NCBI GenBank assembly: GCA_031253835.1
Contig: JAIRVP010000039.1
Span: 1-64,000 of the forward strand
DNA length: 64,000 nt
Reading direction: 5' to 3'
Origin: Burkholderia sp.
Lineage (GTDB): Bacteria; Pseudomonadota; Gammaproteobacteria; Burkholderiales; Burkholderiaceae
A model generated the notes under the pieces. The model worked only from the letters and a program-made list of their open reading frames with translations, was not told the origin of the DNA and ran no database searches. Numbering within the stretch: the first letter of the stretch is position 1; each line of letters begins with the position of its first letter. The position numbers were made by a program, and so were the translations under genes. Below, in pieces: positions 42,803-51,700 of the stretch.

Positions 42803-43060
42803 ATGAAACTCGTCGCCGCTTTCGTCGTTGCCACCTTGAGCCTGCCGTTCGGCACGCAGGCCTTTGCGCAGTCCACGCAAGCACCCGTCACGCGCGCCGA
42901 AGTGCGCCAGCAGCTGATCGATGCCGAAGCCGACGGCCTGCTGCCGTCGAACCGGAACGACTATCCGCCGTCGCATGCGGAGATCGCGCGCAACCGCCAG
43001 CTTTACGCGCTCCAGCATCCCGATGCGGCACCGGTCGCGACGGCGTCGACCGAAGATTGA
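42803..43060 (+). CDS. DUF4148 small periplasmic protein
   Basis: An 85-residue exported protein: signal peptide ending QAFAQS, then VTRAEVRQQLIDAEADGLLP and NDYPPSHAEIARNRQLYAL, the DUF4148 core. AGGAG lies 9 bases before the ATG. It is the second DUF4148 gene flanking this pump/two-component block, and shares its promoter region with the response-regulator gene. Function unknown; co-regulation with the pump is inferred from the shared dyad. Confidence 0.82.
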   Translation: MKLVAAFVVATLSLPFGTQAFAQSTQAPVTRAEVRQQLIDAEADGLLPSNRNDYPPSHAEIARNRQLYALQHPDAAPVATASTED

Positions 43061-43117
43061 TGTCACGGTCGGCCCGGATGGCGCGATCGCCGACGCTGCC
43101 CGCGCCGACGTCGCGCT

Positions 43118-43315
43118 TCAGCGACTCTCCGTCAGTTGCTCGCTCAGTGCCCACAACCGCTCGGCCGCTGCAGCGTCGATCGCCCACGGCAATACGCCGT
43201 CCAGCATCGGGCGGGTCGCGCACCGCAGCGTCGTCGCGACGCCCTGCTCCGGCGGCTTGAACCATGCCTGCTGCACGGCCGGAATTCGGTCGTGCTCGCC
43301 TTGAAACCGGACCAT
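43118..43315 (-). pseudogene. Remnant of a short-chain dehydrogenase gene (C-terminal piece with internal deletion)
   Basis: The frame encodes WFKPPEQGVATTLRCATRP followed by GVLPWAIDAAAAERLWALSE. These are the last two conserved blocks of SDR enzymes of the retinol-dehydrogenase-like group, but the stretch that normally lies between them is missing, and everything upstream of the PEQGA block, including the NAD-binding and catalytic YxxxK region, is absent. It therefore looks like a decayed gene. Confidence 0.55.
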
Positions 43316-44164
43316 TGCTGGAGGAAAGCTCCGGCGTGACCTCTCCCTTCCGACGCAAGATCGCTTGCCACCTGCCGCCCCTCCTCATCGCGGCTGCCAA
43401 AATCTACGTGATAACGCACCCGAGCCAACTGACGAGTAACGTCCCACCCGAGCGCATTTATTTCGATTAGGAATACGATCGATATGGTGTATCCGATCGC
43501 ACATCGCCTGCCCACCGACATGCGTTCCCCCTCCCCGACACATCGACGGTCTGGCCCTCGAGTTTCACCGCAGGCCACCCGTTCCGCGCCCGGTTTGCGC
43601 CCCCGAAGCCAGCTTTTTTCAGAAGCAGGCAATCCCGTGCTGCGTCAATAGCATTCTTGCTCTTTCATTCGGATATTTTTTTTGCTCTGATATTCAATTA
43701 CGAGGCAACTTGCATTTACACTAGCGACGCGATGCCGCTGAAGCTTAAGAAATGTAAATAATTTGCCGGATCAGATAACTTGAAAATGTCATCAACCCAG
43801 GCGAGTGATGCATTATCAATACGCAATACCGATGGAATGGTTGATTTAAACCGGTTCCATGAATCAATCGAATTATCGCGCAATTAGTAACCGACAAAAG
43901 CCATTGTTTCATCACGTGAAGCGATGCGTGCATGCAGGGTTTGACGAATGACGACGACCTGCCGGGGAGAGCCGGCATGGTGAGACGAGAAAGGCAGGCC
44001 TGTCCGGTCGGCGCTGGTGCCGCGCCAGGAGGGGCATTGCCGAGGAATTAATCACCGCGGATTCGTTGGCAGTTGAATCATCCGGTTCGCTGTGCATTGA
44101 CGACTGCGAATGGACAATCTTCGGTCGCGGTATCGATTGAGTGCGTTTTTCTGGCGAGTCAACG
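43316..44164. other. AT-rich intergenic gap before the biosynthetic cluster
   Basis: About 850 bp. Base composition falls from GC-rich to clearly AT-rich at 43640-43910, unlike anything else in the window. No open frame here has a credible start or family. A small inverted repeat TGCCGG-N6-CCGGCA lies at 43960-43977. The region probably contains the cluster promoter, but no convincing -35/-10 pair was found. The composition suggests foreign DNA or a recombination edge. Confidence 0.5.
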
Positions 44165-44434
44165 ATGAATGAATCACCGCAAATCCGCTGGGTGGTTGAA
44201 TCTTTTGATTCGTCGAATATTCCGAATTACGGGTACATATTTTTCAGTTGCTGCAAAAGTTACATCTGTTATCCGGGCGAGCCAATTGGCTTTACTCCCG
44301 GACGCATGGCTGCGGCAATCACCGCGCTGCGTCACTTCCTGAAACAGGAGCCCCCGAAAGAAATACTGATTTCGGATATCAAGATTGACCGTGTATCGCT
44401 GTCGGGGATGCGTCGCGAGCCGATTCGGGCTTGA
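44165..44434 (+). CDS. Small hypothetical protein at the head of the cluster
   Basis: An 89-residue protein starting MNESPQIRWVVESFDSSNIP, with an aromatic/Cys-rich middle (YIFFSCCKSYICYPGE) and a helix-forming C-terminal half. Its codon use is less GC-rich than its neighbours. The ATG at 44165 has only a weak GCGAG site; a GTG at 44141 is an alternative. It lies 71 bp upstream of the DHQ-synthase-II-like gene on the same strand. No family recognised. Confidence 0.5.
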   Translation: MNESPQIRWVVESFDSSNIPNYGYIFFSCCKSYICYPGEPIGFTPGRMAAAITALRHFLKQEPPKEILISDIKIDRVSLSGMRREPIRA

Positions 44435-44505
44435 GCGTCGACAGTCCGCTGCATGGCGCGCGCAGACGCGCCGTGTCCTTGTTTTTCCACCTGGAGAGGA
44501 TGTGC

Positions 44506-45831
44506 ATGAGCAATGCGAGTGTGACAGCAAAGATCAAGGAAGCACCGGCGCCGAAGGAACCGGCGACGGTGGCGCCGGCCCCGTTCGAGAGCCAGGAGAC
44601 GGTCGCGAAGCGGACGTCGGTGAAGCTGACCAATGTGTCGGCGAGCGGCCAGTCGAAGCGCACGGCGCTGGAGGGTCAACTGGTGTGGTACGACACCGCG
44701 CAACTGGCCAGGCCGCATCCGGACGACAGCATGTTCGTGCGGGTCGTCAATTCACTGTACAGCGGCGTGGTGGTCTACCCGGAGAATGCGGCCAACCTGC
44801 TGCCGGCCATTCCGGACCGGATGCGGATCGTGCTGCGCCTGCGCAATGCCGCCGATGTCAAGGCGTTCCGCGAAGGACCGCTGTACGCCGAGTTCCAGGG
44901 TGACGGCAAGCGCCGGCGCACCGTCGCGTGTCCGGATCTCGCCGCGCTGCGGCAGCTCGGCGCGGACGGCATCGCGACCTGCTACACGAGCTACGTGGAC
45001 GATCGCGACAGCCTGCTCGGCGCCATCAACGACGGGCTCGCGTTCGACTATCTGTGGATCCGCTTCCGCGACCCGACCAACATTCCGCTGGAGCTGGTGA
45101 TCGCGTCGCTGCAGTCGACGGGCACGATCCTGATGAAGGAGATCAACGAGCCGACCAACGTCGACGACGCGATCGTGTCGTACGGCGTGATGGAGTACGG
45201 CGCGGAAGGCGTGATCTTCTCGCCGCGCGACCATGGGGTGATGTCGTCGTTCCTCGACCAGATGTCGGACGCGGAACACGAGAATCTGCAGATCCAGACC
45301 GGCACGGTGATCGAGAGCCGCCCGGTGGGCATGGGCTACCGCGCCTGCATCGATACGGCGACGCTGTTCGCGCCGGACGAAGGGATGCTGATCGGCAGCA
45401 CGTCGCAGGGCGGCCTGCTGGCCTGCCCGGAAGTGTTCTTCCTGCCGTACATGGAGCTGCGCCCGTTCCGCGTCAACGCCGGCGCCGTGCACTCGTACGT
45501 CTTCAATACCGGCAACCGCACCGACTACATGAGCGAGCTGAAGGCCGGCTCGCCGGTGATGATCGTGAACGCGAAAGGCCGGGTGCGGCGCGCGTCAGTG
45601 GGCCGGATGAAGATCGAGCAGCGTCCGCTGCGACTGATCGAGGTGGAGTTCCCCGGCAAGGAGCGCGTCAACATCCTGATGCAGGACGACTGGCACGTGC
45701 GCGTGTTCTCCGATGCGGCGAAGCCGCTCAACATCTCGGAGCTGAAGCCGGGCGACAAGGTACTGGGCTACGTGACGGAGCCGGGGCGTCACGTGGGCAT
45801 CAAGATCAACGAGACGATCATCGAAAAGTAG
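44506..45831 (+). CDS. 3-dehydroquinate synthase II-type (GriH-like) ring-forming enzyme
   Basis: A 441-residue member of the DHQ synthase II family (archaeal MJ1249 type). Core hallmarks: GMGYRACIDTATLFAPDEGM, then RPFRVNAGAVHSYVF and YMSELKAGSPVMIVNAKGR in the C-terminal half. In archaea the enzyme makes 3-dehydroquinate from an aminoheptulosonate; its actinobacterial relative GriH instead forms 3-amino-4-hydroxybenzoate. An N-terminal extension of about 60 residues, rich in Ala, Pro and Lys, precedes the core. ATG 44506 follows AGGA. Its neighbour 9 bp downstream encodes the matching aldolase. Pairing with that gene, in an accessory cluster, favours the GriH-type role. Confidence 0.8.
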   Translation: MSNASVTAKIKEAPAPKEPATVAPAPFESQETVAKRTSVKLTNVSASGQSKRTALEGQLVWYDTAQLARPHPDDSMFVRVVNSLYSGVVVYPENAANLLPAIPDRMRIVLRLRNAADVKAFREGPLYAEFQGDGKRRRTVACPDLAALRQLGADGIATCYTSYVDDRDSLLGAINDGLAFDYLWIRFRDPTNIPLELVIASLQSTGTILMKEINEPTNVDDAIVSYGVMEYGAEGVIFSPRDHGVMSSFLDQMSDAEHENLQIQTGTVIESRPVGMGYRACIDTATLFAPDEGMLIGSTSQGGLLACPEVFFLPYMELRPFRVNAGAVHSYVFNTGNRTDYMSELKAGSPVMIVNAKGRVRRASVGRMKIEQRPLRLIEVEFPGKERVNILMQDDWHVRVFSDAAKPLNISELKPGDKVLGYVTEPGRHVGIKINETIIEK

Positions 45832-45840
45832 GAGACGTCG

Positions 45841-46641
45841 ATGGGCTACGTCGGTAGAAAACTGAGAGAGCGCCGGATCCTGTTCCCGGATTCGCAGCGC
45901 GGGCTGATCGTGCCGGTGGACCACGGGCTGACGCTCGGTCCGATCGCCGGCATCCAGGCGACGGAGGCACTGGAAAGCTGGGTCGGAAGCCGCGACCTCA
46001 GCGCGGTGCTCGGTCACAAGGGGCTGATCGAGCGCCTGATCGTGCGGCAGTGCCTGCACCCGGCGACGGGCGTGATCGTGCACCTGAACGGCATGGCGAG
46101 CCTGTCGCCCGATGCGGACACGAAGGTCATGGTGGCCGACATCGACACGGCATTGCGGCTCGGCGCGGATGCGGTGTCGATCCAGGTGAACTTCACGGCC
46201 GGCAATTTCGCGCACAACTTCGCGATGCTCGGCGCGGTGACGGACGCCGCGCACGCCGCCGGGCTGCCGCTGCTGACGATGCTGTACGACAAGGTGCAGA
46301 CGCCCAACGCCGCGGAACGCCTGGCGCGCCTGCATCACCTCGTGCGGGTGGTGACCGAGCTGGGTTCGGACGCCGTGAAGCTTGCGTATGCGTCGGCCGA
46401 CGAAATCGAGCAGCTGGCTTCCGTGCATGGACGCGACATCCGGATCTTCTTCGCCGGCGGCGAAAAGGCCGACGAAGATGTGCTGGTGGCGATGTCGCAG
46501 GCGGTGATCCGGCATGGCGCGACCGGCCTCTGCGTCGGCCGCAACGTGTTCCAGCACGCGCGGCCGCGGGCCCTGCTCCGAAGGCTGGCGGAGAGCGTGA
46601 AAGGTCGGTCCGAGCAGGTGCCCGAACTCGACCTCGTGTGA
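45841..46641 (+). CDS. Aminodideoxyheptulosonate synthase-like (GriI-like) aldolase
   Basis: A 266-residue class I aldolase of the DeoC/FbaB/LacD superfamily, subgroup of MJ0400 and GriI. PVDHGLTLGPIAGI is the N-terminal phosphate/substrate signature; MLYDKV keeps the catalytic Tyr; VKLAYA holds the Schiff-base Lys (about residue 180); FAGGEKADED and CVGRNVFQH form the phosphate-binding end. GriI joins aspartate semialdehyde to dihydroxyacetone phosphate to give the C7 precursor that GriH aromatises. Shine-Dalgarno GGAG overlaps the stop of the preceding gene, so the two are coupled. Confidence 0.82.
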   Translation: MGYVGRKLRERRILFPDSQRGLIVPVDHGLTLGPIAGIQATEALESWVGSRDLSAVLGHKGLIERLIVRQCLHPATGVIVHLNGMASLSPDADTKVMVADIDTALRLGADAVSIQVNFTAGNFAHNFAMLGAVTDAAHAAGLPLLTMLYDKVQTPNAAERLARLHHLVRVVTELGSDAVKLAYASADEIEQLASVHGRDIRIFFAGGEKADEDVLVAMSQAVIRHGATGLCVGRNVFQHARPRALLRRLAESVKGRSEQVPELDLV

Positions 46642-46687
46642 TTCCGTTCGCCGCGCCATGGGGGTGCGGCCGTGGAGAACCCATTCG

Positions 46688-49117
46688 ATGAATGCAATGA
46701 ACCATCAACCGGTGGCGGGACACGCCTTGCCCGGACACATGCAGCTGTCGCAGCTTTGGGCGGACATGTTTCCGGCCGGGCTGCTCGAGGAACTGAACGC
46801 GAACCCGTTTCTCGCGGCCTGCCGCGACGGCACGGTCAGCGATGCGCAGCTGCGCGGCTTCCTTATTCAGCACCAGTATTATTCGCAGTACTTCACACGC
46901 TACCTGTGCTCGATGATGGGCGGCCTGCCCGAGCCGGGCGAGTTCAAGGCGCTGTCGCACAACCTGACCGAGGAACTGCACGGCGACGGAACGGACCAGG
47001 TCTCGCACGCGGAACTGTATCTGCAGTCGATGGACGCGATGTCGGCGTTGCCGCGCAGCCTGCCGATGCTGTCGAGCACGCGCGCGCTGATCGACGTCAT
47101 GTTCCACTACTGCCGCGGCGCCGATCCGCTCGACGGCCTGGCCGCGTTGTGCCTCGGCGCCGAGGCGATCGTGCCGATCGTCTACGGTCCGATCCTGGCC
47201 GCGATGCGTCATCGCGATGCGCCGGAGCAGGCGACGCGGTTTTTCCGGATCCATGTCGAGGAAGACGAGCAGCACGCGATCGTGATGCGCGAGATCATCG
47301 ACCGGATGCTGGCCGAGAAGCCGTACCGGCGGGCGCGCGTGATCGCGGTCGGCGAGGAGATGGTGCGGCGCCGGATGGCGATGCTGAGCGACCTGCTCGC
47401 GTATCCGGGCGACGACGCGCCGGAGGCGGAGGCGCGGCTGCCCGAAGCCGGGCTGGCGGCACTGCGCGCGGATGCGTCGCTCGGCAGCGGCAATTTCGTC
47501 GATCTGTGCCTTGCGCTGAATCCGGCGAAGGACGTCGCGTTCCTGCAGCTGGACAAGCCGGTGACGGGCGCCGATAGCGCGCCGGTACACGCATTCAGCC
47601 TCGTGACGCTGCACCAGTATCGCGCGGCGCTGGCGGACTGGTACCTCGGCCAGGGCGTGGGTCGCGGCGATGTCGTGGCCGTCTGCGTCGAAGACGGCAT
47701 TGCGCCGTTTCTCCATTACCTGGCGCTGACGAGCCTCGGCGCCGCGATCGCGCTGATCAACCCCGCAATGCCCGCTGAAGTGGGCGCGGCGTACATGCGC
47801 GAGAACGGCTTCGACCGGCTGGTCGCGGATACGCATACGCAGGCGGCGAGCGCGTTCGTGCAGCACTGGGGCGCGTCGCATCCGGACCGGCTGGTGGACG
47901 TGTCGCGCGCGGCGCTGCGGCCCGACCCGCACATGCCCGCCGAGTGGCCGGTGGCGCCGGAGGATTCGACGCTGGTGATGCTGAGCCATACGTCGGGCAC
48001 GACCGGGATCCCGAAAGCGGTGCGTTTCGAGCATCGCCAGTTCTTCATGGGCAAGCGCGCCCGCATCGGGCGCTTCGCCGAAGGCCCGGACGAACGCCTG
48101 CTGACGGCGCTGCCGCAGTCGCATTCGGCCGCGATCAGCCATCTCGAAACCGCGGTGCTGCACGCGATTCCGACCTATGTAATGGGCACGCAGGAAGGCG
48201 ACGCGGTGCGCGCGGCGATCCGCGCGTTTCGCCCGACCACGGTCGTCGCGTTCCCGAAGAGCTACATGCAACTGGTCGAGGGCGGCGTCGGCGAGCGTGA
48301 ATTCGACTCGGTGCGGCGCTGGTTCAGCATGGGCGACGCGGCGCACCAGAGTCATACGCGCCGGCTGCTGGCCGGTGCGCCGGAATCGCGCTTCATCGAC
48401 GCGTTCGGCAGCTCCGAACTGGGCATGGCGCTGTTCCGCTGCGAATCGACCGCAGCCGAGCTGGCACCGCAGCGCGCGATCGGCCGGCCGGTGGATATCG
48501 CTGTCGCGAAGATCCTCGATCCGGTGACGGGCCACGAAGTCGCGCCGGGCCAGCGCGGCCTGCTCGCGGTGCGCGCGCCGACGATCACGTCCGGGTACTG
48601 GCAGCAGCCGGCGCGCACGGCCGGCGCATGGCAGGGCGGCTATTTCCTGACGGGCGACGTCGCGTACTGCGAGGACGGCATCTTCTATCAGATCGACCGT
48701 GAGGTCGACGTGGTCGAAACGCCCGCGGGCCGGCTCTACACGCTGCAGCTGGAGGAAGTGGCCCAGCAGGTGCCGGGCGTGTGCGACGTGGCCGTGGTCG
48801 GCGTGGACGGCGACACCGCCGACGATCCGGCGCTGCTGGCACTGGTACTGCCCGACCGGCACGTCGGCGATCCGGCGGGCGTGGCGGACGGCGTACTCGA
48901 GGCGCTGCTCGCCGAATGCGGGGCCGTGCTGCCGGAGCGCGGCGTGGCCGTGGCGATCGTGCGCAGCCTGGCGTTCCTGCCGGTGGGCGCGACCGGCAAG
49001 GTGCTGAAGCGGCTGTTGCGCGATTCGGCGGGAGCGTTGCTGCGTCGTGCGGCAGACGGCACCCCCGGTGCGCGCGAGGTCCTGTATGTGACGCGCGGAT
49101 CGACCGCGCGCGTTTGA
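46688..49117 (+). CDS. Fusion of heme-oxygenase-like diiron oxidase and acyl/aryl-adenylating (ANL) enzyme
   Basis: 809 residues. N-terminal part (about 20-235): heme-oxygenase-like diiron fold with a complete candidate ligand set, E95/E96, H107, E159, H189, D193 and H196; the last three form HxxxDxxH, and spacing agrees with CADD and SznF. C-terminal part (about 280-780): ANL synthetase with LSHTSGTTGIPKAV (432-445), GSSELG (575-580), YFLTGD and the A10 Lys in GATGKVLKR (K771). No carrier-protein domain follows. Such diiron domains carry out N-oxygenation, C-C cleavage or amination; the ANL domain would activate a carboxylate, perhaps the aminohydroxybenzoate. ATG 46688 is preferred to 46658 because GGAG precedes it. 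Confidence 0.78.
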   Translation: MNAMNHQPVAGHALPGHMQLSQLWADMFPAGLLEELNANPFLAACRDGTVSDAQLRGFLIQHQYYSQYFTRYLCSMMGGLPEPGEFKALSHNLTEELHGDGTDQVSHAELYLQSMDAMSALPRSLPMLSSTRALIDVMFHYCRGADPLDGLAALCLGAEAIVPIVYGPILAAMRHRDAPEQATRFFRIHVEEDEQHAIVMREIIDRMLAEKPYRRARVIAVGEEMVRRRMAMLSDLLAYPGDDAPEAEARLPEAGLAALRADASLGSGNFVDLCLALNPAKDVAFLQLDKPVTGADSAPVHAFSLVTLHQYRAALADWYLGQGVGRGDVVAVCVEDGIAPFLHYLALTSLGAAIALINPAMPAEVGAAYMRENGFDRLVADTHTQAASAFVQHWGASHPDRLVDVSRAALRPDPHMPAEWPVAPEDSTLVMLSHTSGTTGIPKAVRFEHRQFFMGKRARIGRFAEGPDERLLTALPQSHSAAISHLETAVLHAIPTYVMGTQEGDAVRAAIRAFRPTTVVAFPKSYMQLVEGGVGEREFDSVRRWFSMGDAAHQSHTRRLLAGAPESRFIDAFGSSELGMALFRCESTAAELAPQRAIGRPVDIAVAKILDPVTGHEVAPGQRGLLAVRAPTITSGYWQQPARTAGAWQGGYFLTGDVAYCEDGIFYQIDREVDVVETPAGRLYTLQLEEVAQQVPGVCDVAVVGVDGDTADDPALLALVLPDRHVGDPAGVADGVLEALLAECGAVLPERGVAVAIVRSLAFLPVGATGKVLKRLLRDSAGALLRRAADGTPGAREVLYVTRGSTARV

Positions 49118-49136
49118 ACCGGAGGCAACGCGAGAC

Positions 49137-49856
49137 ATGAACGACCAAGACTATCAATCCGACGCGTTCGCATCCGTGCAGCGCAGGCTGGCCGCCGCCG
49201 AGGCGGACGGCGTCGCCCGCTACGAATGCGATGGCCGCAGCTTCGACGTGCATGCGGGCGTGTTTCCGCCGACGCATTTCCAGTCGACCGGCATCTTCAC
49301 CCGGCACCTGCCGTACCGCCGCGGCGGCAGCTTCCTCGAGATCGGCTGCGGCGCGGGCGTGACGGCGGTGACGGCCGCCCTCGCCGGCTGCGCGCGAGTC
49401 GTTGCAGCCGACATCAGCGAGGCGGCCGTGCTCAACACGCGGGCCAACGTGCTGTTGCACGGCGTGGCGGAGCACGTGTCGACGCGGCACGGCGACCTGT
49501 TCGACGTGTTGCAGCCCGGCGAGCGATTCGACCAGATCTTCTGGAATTCGAACTTCGTGTTCGTGCCGGAGGACTACGTGTTCGAGCAGCCGATCCTGCA
49601 GGCGTTCTGCGACGCGGGCTACCTCGCGCACCGCCGCTTCCTGCGCGAGGCGGCGCAGCACCTGACGCCGGGCGGCGAGCTGCTGATCGGCTTCAGCAGT
49701 CTCGGCGACGAACAGGCGCTGACGGAGCTGCTCGCCGAACACGACTATTCGTCGACGATCGTGGCGTCCGCCTTCGGCGAAGGCGCCGGCGCGCACCGGT
49801 ACGACATCCTGCGGCTGTGGCCGGGCCGGCAGTTGTCCGTGGCCGGCGCGGCGTGA
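49137..49856 (+). CDS. Class I SAM-dependent methyltransferase
   Basis: A 239-residue methyltransferase with SAM motif I FLEIGCGAGVTAV (about residue 66), acidic motif II at ADIS and post-motif GDLFDV. The motif-IV position reads FWNSNFVF, resembling the (N/D)PP(Y/F) of HemK-like N-methyltransferases but with Ser-Asn in place of the two prolines. It probably methylates an O or N of the cluster product; the target is unknown. It follows the fusion gene by 19 bp. Confidence 0.78.
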   Translation: MNDQDYQSDAFASVQRRLAAAEADGVARYECDGRSFDVHAGVFPPTHFQSTGIFTRHLPYRRGGSFLEIGCGAGVTAVTAALAGCARVVAADISEAAVLNTRANVLLHGVAEHVSTRHGDLFDVLQPGERFDQIFWNSNFVFVPEDYVFEQPILQAFCDAGYLAHRRFLREAAQHLTPGGELLIGFSSLGDEQALTELLAEHDYSSTIVASAFGEGAGAHRYDILRLWPGRQLSVAGAA

Positions 49857-49869
49857 CGCCGGAGCCCGC

Positions 49870-51669
49870 ATGACGAACCTAGCCTTCGATGCAGGCCGCC
49901 GGTCCGGCGCGACGCGCGAACGGCCGGTGGCCATCGTGGGCGGCGGCCCGGTGGGGTTGCTGCTCGCGCTGTTCCTCGACCGTCACGGCGTGGCGTCGAT
50001 CGTGTTCAACCGCGAGCCCGACAGCCGCTGGCATCCAAAAGGCAGCACGCACAACGCCCGGACGATGGAGCACTACCGCCGCCTCGGCATCTCGGATGCG
50101 GTGCGCGCGCAGGGTTTGCCGTCCGGCCATCCGCGCGACATCGCGTATTTCACGCGGCTCGCCGGCTGGGAGCTGGCGCGGCTCGCGATGGGTTCGGAGT
50201 GCCAACGGATGCAGGCGGCACGCGCCGCCGACGATACCGACCAGGTGCCCGAACCGCTGCTGCGCACGAACCAGATGTACGTGGAGCGGTTCCTGCTCGC
50301 CCATGCGCGCACCCGGCCGAACATCGACCTGCGGTTCGGCTGGAACGTGAGCCGCTTCGAACAGGACGCAACGGGCGTCACGCTCGACGCCCGGGCCGTG
50401 GACGGCCCGGCGACGGCCGAGCGGTGGCGGGCCGCGTACCTGGTCGGCTGCGACGGCGGGCAGAGCTTCGTGCGGCGGGCGCTCGGCATCCCCTATCTCG
50501 GCCCGGGCGGCGCGAGCGACGGCTTCCTCAGCGGCCGGATGATCTCGAGCCACGTCCGGATTCCCGCGCTGCACGGCGAGCTGCTGAAGGGGCGCGAGTC
50601 GTGGATGTACAACGTGATGGCGCCCGGCTCGCGGATGCTGCTGATCAGTCTCGACGGCGCGGACGAGTTCCTGCTGATGTCGAAAGCGGACGACGGCGAT
50701 GCGCTGCCGGACGACGCAGCGGTGATCGGCCGGATCCGCGAAGGCGTGGGCCGGCCGGTCGACGTCGACGTGCTCGCCCATGCGTCGTGGCAGGGCGGCG
50801 TCGCACTGGTGGCCGAGCGCTATTCGGACGGGCGCGTGTTCCTGTGCGGCGACGCCATCCACCTGTTCTCGCCGACCGGCGGTTTCGGCATGAACACCGG
50901 CATCGACGATGCGGCGAACCTCGCATGGAAGCTGGCCGGTGCGGTGCAGGGCTGGGCCGGCTCGGCCTTGCTCGCGAGCTACGAAGCCGAACGCCGGCCG
51001 ATCGCGCTGCGCAACACGGCGGCGGCGCGGCGGCTGACGCAGCGCGTCGGCGAGGTGCAGGTGCCGGCGGACGTGGAGGCGCCGGGCGCGCACGGCGACG
51101 CCGCACGCGCGCGGCTCGGCGACGCGCTGCAGGCCTTTCGCGCGCAGTTCGACGCGATCGGCGTGGAGCTGGGCGCACGCTACGACGGCTCGGCGATCGT
51201 CTGGCCGGACGGTGCGGCACCGGAAGACGACCCGCTGATCTACCGGCCGAGCAGCGTGCCGGGCGGCCGCCTGCCGCATCTGTGGCTGACCGGCGCGGAC
51301 GGCGTGCGCCGGTCGGTCTTCGACCGGCTGGGCACCGGGTTCACGCTGTTGCGGGTGCGGCGCGCGGCCGAGCCGCCCTCCCCCGGCGACGAGGCGGAGC
51401 GGCTCGCCGACGCGGCGCGCGAGCGGGCCATTCCGCTGTCGATCGTCGAGATCGAGTCGGATGCGGCGCCGGCGTTGTACGAACGGCGCCTGGTGCTGGT
51501 CCGGCCCGACCAGCATGTCGCGTGGCGCGGCGATGTCGTGCCGCGTGACGCAGGCGCGCTGCTCGACCGCGTGACCGGGCACGCGACGGATTCACCGGCC
51601 GGCCACGTACGGCAAGCGCCAGGCGCGGATCACGCAGCCCGCGATCCGGTGGCCGACGCGGCACGCTGA
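49870..51669 (+). CDS. FAD-dependent aromatic hydroxylase (class A flavin monooxygenase)
   Basis: A 599-residue flavoprotein. The dinucleotide fold GGGPVG lies near residue 24, the DG motif VGCDGGQSFVRRALG near residue 198 and the GD motif LCGDAIHLFSPTGGFGMNTGIDDAANLAWKL near residue 325, placing it with PHBH/PheA/MhpA-type hydroxylases. The C-terminal thioredoxin-like domain (about residues 430-570) fits the larger PheA/MhpA subclass. It likely hydroxylates the aromatic ring built by the first two enzymes. GGAG precedes the ATG, 14 bp after the methyltransferase gene. Confidence 0.83.
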   Translation: MTNLAFDAGRRSGATRERPVAIVGGGPVGLLLALFLDRHGVASIVFNREPDSRWHPKGSTHNARTMEHYRRLGISDAVRAQGLPSGHPRDIAYFTRLAGWELARLAMGSECQRMQAARAADDTDQVPEPLLRTNQMYVERFLLAHARTRPNIDLRFGWNVSRFEQDATGVTLDARAVDGPATAERWRAAYLVGCDGGQSFVRRALGIPYLGPGGASDGFLSGRMISSHVRIPALHGELLKGRESWMYNVMAPGSRMLLISLDGADEFLLMSKADDGDALPDDAAVIGRIREGVGRPVDVDVLAHASWQGGVALVAERYSDGRVFLCGDAIHLFSPTGGFGMNTGIDDAANLAWKLAGAVQGWAGSALLASYEAERRPIALRNTAAARRLTQRVGEVQVPADVEAPGAHGDAARARLGDALQAFRAQFDAIGVELGARYDGSAIVWPDGAAPEDDPLIYRPSSVPGGRLPHLWLTGADGVRRSVFDRLGTGFTLLRVRRAAEPPSPGDEAERLADAARERAIPLSIVEIESDAAPALYERRLVLVRPDQHVAWRGDVVPRDAGALLDRVTGHATDSPAGHVRQAPGADHAARDPVADAAR

Positions 51670-51700
51670 TTCAACACGGCAGTTCAACTGAGGAGCGACC

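Noticed and set aside
44506..45831. Reading the DHQ-synthase-II-like gene as a core shikimate enzyme
   Set aside because: It sits in an accessory cluster with tailoring enzymes and a GriI-like partner; core shikimate function would be expected elsewhere in the chromosome.
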